Under the pieces are notes generated by a model. That model worked only from the letters and a program-made list of their open reading frames with translations, made no database searches and had not been told where the DNA came from. A program made the position numbers and the translations under genes. Positions 35,374 through 39,058 of a stretch of DNA of 39,058 nucleotides are shown here, in pieces (the first letter of the stretch is position 1; each line of letters begins with the position of its first letter). Source of the stretch: Mariniblastus sp. (GTDB taxonomy: Bacteria; Planctomycetota; Planctomycetia; Pirellulales; Pirellulaceae); assembly GCA_022447605.1 (NCBI GenBank), contig JAKVBG010000037.1, positions 1-39,058 of the forward strand, written 5' to 3'.

Positions 35374-36477
35374 ATGGTTGCCCGGAACAAGCAGGTTTAC
35401 TATGGAGATTACCTGCAACTGGACAAGATTATCGATGCGCAGCAGCCAGAAAGTGATCTGGAAGGCAAGCCGGCGCATGACGAGATGTTGTTTATCATCA
35501 CGCACCAGGCGTATGAACTCTGGTTCAAGCAGATTCTCTTCGAGCTTGCCTCGGTCGTCGATGTGTTCGATGACCCGGTCGTCGAGGACAAGCAGATGGG
35601 GGTGGTGCTGCACCGCTTGGCCCGGGTCAAGTCGATCCAGCATTTGCTGCTGCAGCAAATTGATGTGATTCAGACGATGACCCCGCTCGATTTTCTCGAG
35701 TTCCGTGATCTGCTGGTCCCGGCCTCCGGTTTCCAGAGCATCCAGTTCAAGCAGATCGAGATCATGTTGGGGATCAAGCGGAGTGACCGGATTCCCCCGG
35801 ACCGGGAGTTTTTTCATTCCCGTCTGAACCCGGATGATTTGGCGATCCTCGAAGCGTGCGAGCAACAACCGAGCCTGTTGCAGTTGACCGATCGATGGTT
35901 GCAGCGAATGCCTTTTCTCAAATACGGGAATTTCGATTTCTGGACAGTTTATGCCGATGCCGTGGAAAAGATGTTGCAGTCCGATATGGAGATCATCAAA
36001 TCGAACCCGACGTTGACGGACCGGGAAAAAGAATTTCAGTTGGCCGGGGCCGAGGCGACGCGAACCCGGTTCCTGTCTTTGCTCAATGCCGACGAATTTG
36101 AACAACTGCGCGAGGCTGGGGAATTTCGCTTGTCGCATCATGCGTTCCTGGCGGCGCTGTTCATTCACTTGTACCGTGACGAGCCGATGTTGTATTCGCC
36201 GTTCCGCTACCTAACCTTGCTGGTGGATATTGACGGGCTGTTTACCAACTGGCGACAGCGGCACGCCATCATGGTCCAGCGAATGCTGGGAACCAAGATT
36301 GGTACCGGTGGATCGTCCGGCCACGATTACCTGAACCAGACAACCCGGCAAAATCGGGTATTTTTGGATCTTTTCAACCTTTCCACCTACCTGTTGCCCC
36401 GGGCCGAGTTGCCCGTTTTGCCTGTCGAGATGCGGAAAGCGCTCGGATTTTTTTTCAGCGGTCACCAGCAGGATTAA
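35374..36477 (+). CDS. Tryptophan 2,3-dioxygenase
   Basis: Haem-dependent dioxygenase opening the indole ring of L-tryptophan to N-formylkynurenine, the entry step of the kynurenine pathway. Hallmarks are FIITHQAYELWFKQILFEL with the distal H44, FLEFRDLLVPASGFQSIQFKQIE with R111 for substrate carboxylate binding, NWRQRHAIMVQRMLG with the proximal haem ligand H297, and the TGGSSG turn (311-316). The 367-residue length is nearer the animal type than the short Xanthomonas enzyme (about 300) because of a longer middle section around 155-235. ATG at 35374 has AGGA about 7-8 nt in front. It lies about 4.5 kb from kmo, separated by the permease, DUF1570 and Gfo/Idh genes. Confidence 0.96.
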   Translation: MVARNKQVYYGDYLQLDKIIDAQQPESDLEGKPAHDEMLFIITHQAYELWFKQILFELASVVDVFDDPVVEDKQMGVVLHRLARVKSIQHLLLQQIDVIQTMTPLDFLEFRDLLVPASGFQSIQFKQIEIMLGIKRSDRIPPDREFFHSRLNPDDLAILEACEQQPSLLQLTDRWLQRMPFLKYGNFDFWTVYADAVEKMLQSDMEIIKSNPTLTDREKEFQLAGAEATRTRFLSLLNADEFEQLREAGEFRLSHHAFLAALFIHLYRDEPMLYSPFRYLTLLVDIDGLFTNWRQRHAIMVQRMLGTKIGTGGSSGHDYLNQTTRQNRVFLDLFNLSTYLLPRAELPVLPVEMRKALGFFFSGHQQD

Positions 36478-36503
36478 CGGTCGGACGGAGTTTGCATTAA
36501 AAT
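36474..36503 (+). promoter_or_regulatory. Candidate promoter of the cytochrome c/DUF1549 gene
   Basis: TTAACG (36474-36479) overlaps the end of the dioxygenase gene. TAAAAT (36498-36503, 5 of 6) follows after 18 bp. Transcription would begin near 36510, immediately before the inverted repeat at 36512-36533. Confidence 0.4.
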
Positions 36504-36511
36504 AGGAGCAG

Positions 36512-36533
36512 TCACTGAACGATCAGTCAGTGA
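36512..36533. promoter_or_regulatory. Inverted repeat in the leader of the cytochrome c/DUF1549 gene
   Basis: TCACTGA (36512-36518) and TCAGTGA (36527-36533) are perfect 7-bp arms with an 8-nt centre. Placed just after the candidate start site, it could be an operator or a leader hairpin. There is no T-tract, so it is unlikely to be a terminator for the dioxygenase gene. Confidence 0.4.
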
Positions 36534-36567
36534 AAGCCTGGATAAACCAACCTGTCGGAACCCATTG

Positions 36568-39058
36568 ATGTTCGGTAACGGTCGATATTCTGTGTTGCTG
36601 TTTGTTTGTCACTTCGGTCTATGGCTTGGTTCGGTCGGATATGCGGAAGAGCTACCGGTCGATTTCAACCGGCAGATACGACCGATCCTGGCCGACAACT
36701 GTTATGCCTGTCACGGCCCCGATGAGAACCAGCGGCAAGCCGATTTGCGACTCGATCTCCAGGCCGAAGCGCTGGCCGACCGGGGTGGTTATTCTGCGAT
36801 TGTTCCGGGCAAACCGGAAGCGAGCGAGTTGTTGCAACGGGTTGTGTCATCCGATCCGGACAGCGTGATGCCACCGGCGGACCACCGAAAGAAGCTGACC
36901 GAATCCGACAAGCGGCTGTTGAAGCGATGGATTGAAGAAGGTGCGAAATGGCAAGAGCACTGGGCCTGGAGGCCTGTTCGACAGGCGGACCTGGCGGGTG
37001 TATCGGCCAATAAGGGCAATTACATTGATCGGGAGGTCGCTGAACGGTTAGGCAAATCCGGCCTGCAGCGATCCCCTGAAGCCGATCAGATTGTCCTACT
37101 TCGTCGCCTCTATTTTGACTTGATCGGGTTGCCTCCAACGCCTCAACAGGTGCAAGCCTTTCTGGCGGACCGCTCTGGCCAAGCTTACGAAAACCAGGTG
37201 AAGCAACTCCTGGCCTCGCCCCACTACGGTGAGCGGATGGCCATTTTCTGGCTCGACCAGGTCCGTTACGCGGACACGGTGGGTTACCACGGTGACCAGG
37301 ACATGAGTGTGTCGCCCTACCGTGACTATGTGATCGAGTCGTTCAACAAGAACCGTCCCTTCGACCAGTTCACGAGGGAGCAGATTGCGGGTGACCTGTT
37401 GCCGTCTCCCACGTTGGAGCAGCAGATTGCTTCCGGGTACAACCGCTTGGGGATGATGTCGGCCGAGGGAGGCGTCCAGCCGGAGGAGTACCTGACCAAG
37501 TATGCCGCCGACCGCGTGCGCACGACCGCCTCGGTCTGGTTGGGTGTGACCCTCGGTTGTGCCGAATGCCATGATCACAAGTTCGACCCCTTTACGGCGA
37601 AAGATTTTTATTCGTTCGCGGCGTTTTTTGCGGACATCAAAGAGAAGGGCCTTTATGCCGGTGCCAATACGACCGGTCTGTGGGGGCCACAGGTGGATGT
37701 CCCCGACGACCAGTTGGCCAGCCTGATCGCTCCGGTCGACCGACAGATTGCCGAACGTAGGGAGCAGATGCAGTCCCTGAAGGGTTCGCTCACATCGGAA
37801 CAGGCTGAATGGGAAAGTAATATTCGAAGCCAGGCGATTGCCTGGGACCGGCAGCGACCGATCGATGTAAGAACGTATCATCAAACCGCCCATGAACTGC
37901 TGGATGATGACTCGGTCCTGATGACGGGACCGGTGACCGACGAGGATTGTTACCTGGTCACACTCCAGTTGCCCGCCGGCACCCATCACGGGTTGAGGCT
38001 GGAAACGCTGCCCGATCAGAAGCTGCCCCAACAGGGCCCGGGGCGGGCCGGTAACGGGAACTTCGTCGTCACTCAGCTGAGGGCGGTGCGGGGTGATCAC
38101 CGTGAGCGGATGGAAGACCTGAAAAAGGTGGTGGCGAGCTGGCCGGAAGAGCTGGCCGAGCAAGATCTGGAGCTGGTCCATCCCACGGCGACATTTGAGC
38201 AACTCGATAACGGTTCCAACCCGTATAAGAAATGGTCAGCCGCCAGCGCGATTGATCGGGACAAGCATGGACCCACTTACGGTTGGGCGGTCATGCCCCA
38301 AAACGGGAAGGAAAATGAATGGGTGGCCCGGTTCGCCGAGCCGTTGGAATTGACGGAGCCCGAAAAAATAACCGTGGTACTGCATCAGTATCATGGGGCG
38401 GGCAACCACGTGTTGGGGAAATTCCGATTTTCCTCTACGGCCAACCCGAAGGCGACGGCCGATCCGTTCAAGAGTCTGCCCGAGGAGGTGAAACAGCTGG
38501 TGGGTATGGAGCCTGCCGAGCGGACCGACCCGCAGAACCAGGTGGTGTCGGATTACTATTTTTCGGTCGCACCCCAACTAGAGCCGGTCCGCCAGCAGAT
38601 CGCCGAACTGGAAAAAAAACATGCCGAGATCAGCAAGGCCCACACCCGCACCAGCTTGGTGACGGTGGCCGTCCCCCCGCGGGAAATGCGAGTCCTGCCT
38701 CGTGGGAACTGGATGGATAAATCGGGTGAAGTGGTGGTTCCCCAGATTCCGGCCCTGTTCGGTTCTCTGGAGAATGACGAGGAGCGTCGCTTAAATCGCC
38801 TCGACCTTGCCAACTGGATTATTGCCGAGGACAACCCGCTGACGTCCCGTGTTTTCGTCAACCGCCTGTGGAAAATATTTTTTGGAACGGGTCTGTCCAA
38901 GGTGCTGGATGACCTCGGAGCGCAAGGGGAGGCGCCATCCCATCCCGAATTGCTGGACATGCTGGCGCAGGACTTTGTCGATTCCGGCTGGGATGTCAAA
39001 GCGATGGTGCGGAGAATCGTGACCAGTCAGACGTACCGTCAAGCATCGGCCGAGCGGG
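36568..39058 (+). CDS. Planctomycete cytochrome c (PSCyt1)/DUF1549/DUF1553 protein, C-terminus cut by window edge
   Basis: About 830 residues are visible and the frame continues past the right edge. A signal peptide (1-26, ending GYA) leads into a haem-binding Planctomycete cytochrome c domain, with CYACHG at residues 45-50 (C45, C48, H49) and the distal SVMPPADHRKKLTESDKRLLKRWIEEG. A DUF1549 domain follows (about 150-360) with RRLYFDLIGLPPTP, YGERMAIFWLDQVRYADTVGYH and a second C-x-x-C-H in LGCAECHDHKFDPF (C331, C334, H335). The start of DUF1553 is seen near the end (LNRLDLANWIIAEDNPLTSRVFVNRLWKIFFGTGL). This exported family is a planctomycete hallmark, often beside DUF1501 or sulfatase genes; its role is not established. 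ATG at 36568. Confidence 0.93.
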   Translation, partial: MFGNGRYSVLLFVCHFGLWLGSVGYAEELPVDFNRQIRPILADNCYACHGPDENQRQADLRLDLQAEALADRGGYSAIVPGKPEASELLQRVVSSDPDSVMPPADHRKKLTESDKRLLKRWIEEGAKWQEHWAWRPVRQADLAGVSANKGNYIDREVAERLGKSGLQRSPEADQIVLLRRLYFDLIGLPPTPQQVQAFLADRSGQAYENQVKQLLASPHYGERMAIFWLDQVRYADTVGYHGDQDMSVSPYRDYVIESFNKNRPFDQFTREQIAGDLLPSPTLEQQIASGYNRLGMMSAEGGVQPEEYLTKYAADRVRTTASVWLGVTLGCAECHDHKFDPFTAKDFYSFAAFFADIKEKGLYAGANTTGLWGPQVDVPDDQLASLIAPVDRQIAERREQMQSLKGSLTSEQAEWESNIRSQAIAWDRQRPIDVRTYHQTAHELLDDDSVLMTGPVTDEDCYLVTLQLPAGTHHGLRLETLPDQKLPQQGPGRAGNGNFVVTQLRAVRGDHRERMEDLKKVVASWPEELAEQDLELVHPTATFEQLDNGSNPYKKWSAASAIDRDKHGPTYGWAVMPQNGKENEWVARFAEPLELTEPEKITVVLHQYHGAGNHVLGKFRFSSTANPKATADPFKSLPEEVKQLVGMEPAERTDPQNQVVSDYYFSVAPQLEPVRQQIAELEKKHAEISKAHTRTSLVTVAVPPREMRVLPRGNWMDKSGEVVVPQIPALFGSLENDEERRLNRLDLANWIIAEDNPLTSRVFVNRLWKIFFGTGLSKVLDDLGAQGEAPSHPELLDMLAQDFVDSGWDVKAMVRRIVTSQTYRQASAER

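Noticed and set aside
1..39058. CRISPR arrays, insertion sequences, prophage genes, toxin-antitoxin or defence genes
   Set aside because: No regularly spaced repeats, transposase, integrase, phage or defence-type proteins were seen on either strand.

Overview
The window is chromosomal, moderately GC-rich bacterial DNA, and it looks like a planctomycete (Planctomycetota, probably Pirellulales-like). The main evidence is a Planctomycete-type cytochrome c/DUF1549 protein at the right edge, a Tat-exported Gfo/Idh/MocA oxidoreductase, a DUF1570 protein and generous use of GTG/TTG starts. Lipid A genes (lpxA, lpxC) and a Skp-like chaperone show a Gram-negative type envelope. I saw no rRNA, tRNA, CRISPR array, insertion sequence or prophage. 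Almost everything is intact, with tight gene spacing. Only the two edge genes are cut, by the window itself.

Layout. (1) 1-5009, minus strand: MFS transporter, ComF-type phosphoribosyltransferase, DUF502 membrane protein, hemC, and the N-terminal half of a phenylalanine 4-hydroxylase-like gene. (2) 5286-10209: an LptF/LptG-type permease (+), an inositol-monophosphatase-family enzyme (-), acylphosphatase (+) and a large ABC-2-type permease (+). The 500-bp gap at 7312-7811 holds an orphan strong terminator and an operator-like dyad next to a promoter. (3) 10292-15215, minus: an envelope operon, read as proline-rich anchored protein, Skp/OmpH, lpxC, lpxA, then a Gfo/Idh/MocA enzyme overlapping lpxA by 4 bp. 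(4) 15423-23301, plus: flippase-like membrane protein, DPM1/ArnC-like glycosyltransferase and a GT-C-like membrane protein (a likely lipid-linked sugar module), then cysS and two PH-domain membrane proteins. (5) 23305-36477: a tryptophan/kynurenine catabolic region built around a divergent promoter at 27181-27335. (6) 36568-end: the cytochrome c/DUF1549 protein.

The kynurenine region is the most interesting part. Tryptophan 2,3-dioxygenase (35374), a cyclase-family putative formamidase (27336), kynureninase (28182) and kynurenine 3-monooxygenase (29538) would convert tryptophan to 3-hydroxyanthranilate. The opposite-strand unit carries an aldehyde dehydrogenase and a RidA-family protein that fit 2-aminomuconate semialdehyde dehydrogenase and 2-aminomuconate deaminase of the lower meta-cleavage route. 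The two connecting enzymes (3-hydroxyanthranilate dioxygenase and the ACMS decarboxylase) are not in the window. Two further members do not map onto a known step: an SDR protein whose YxxxK catalytic pair reads SxxxR, and a short amidohydrolase lacking the usual N-terminal beta domain. The formamidase candidate also has an altered metal-binding motif. These three are the best candidates here for under-described biochemistry.
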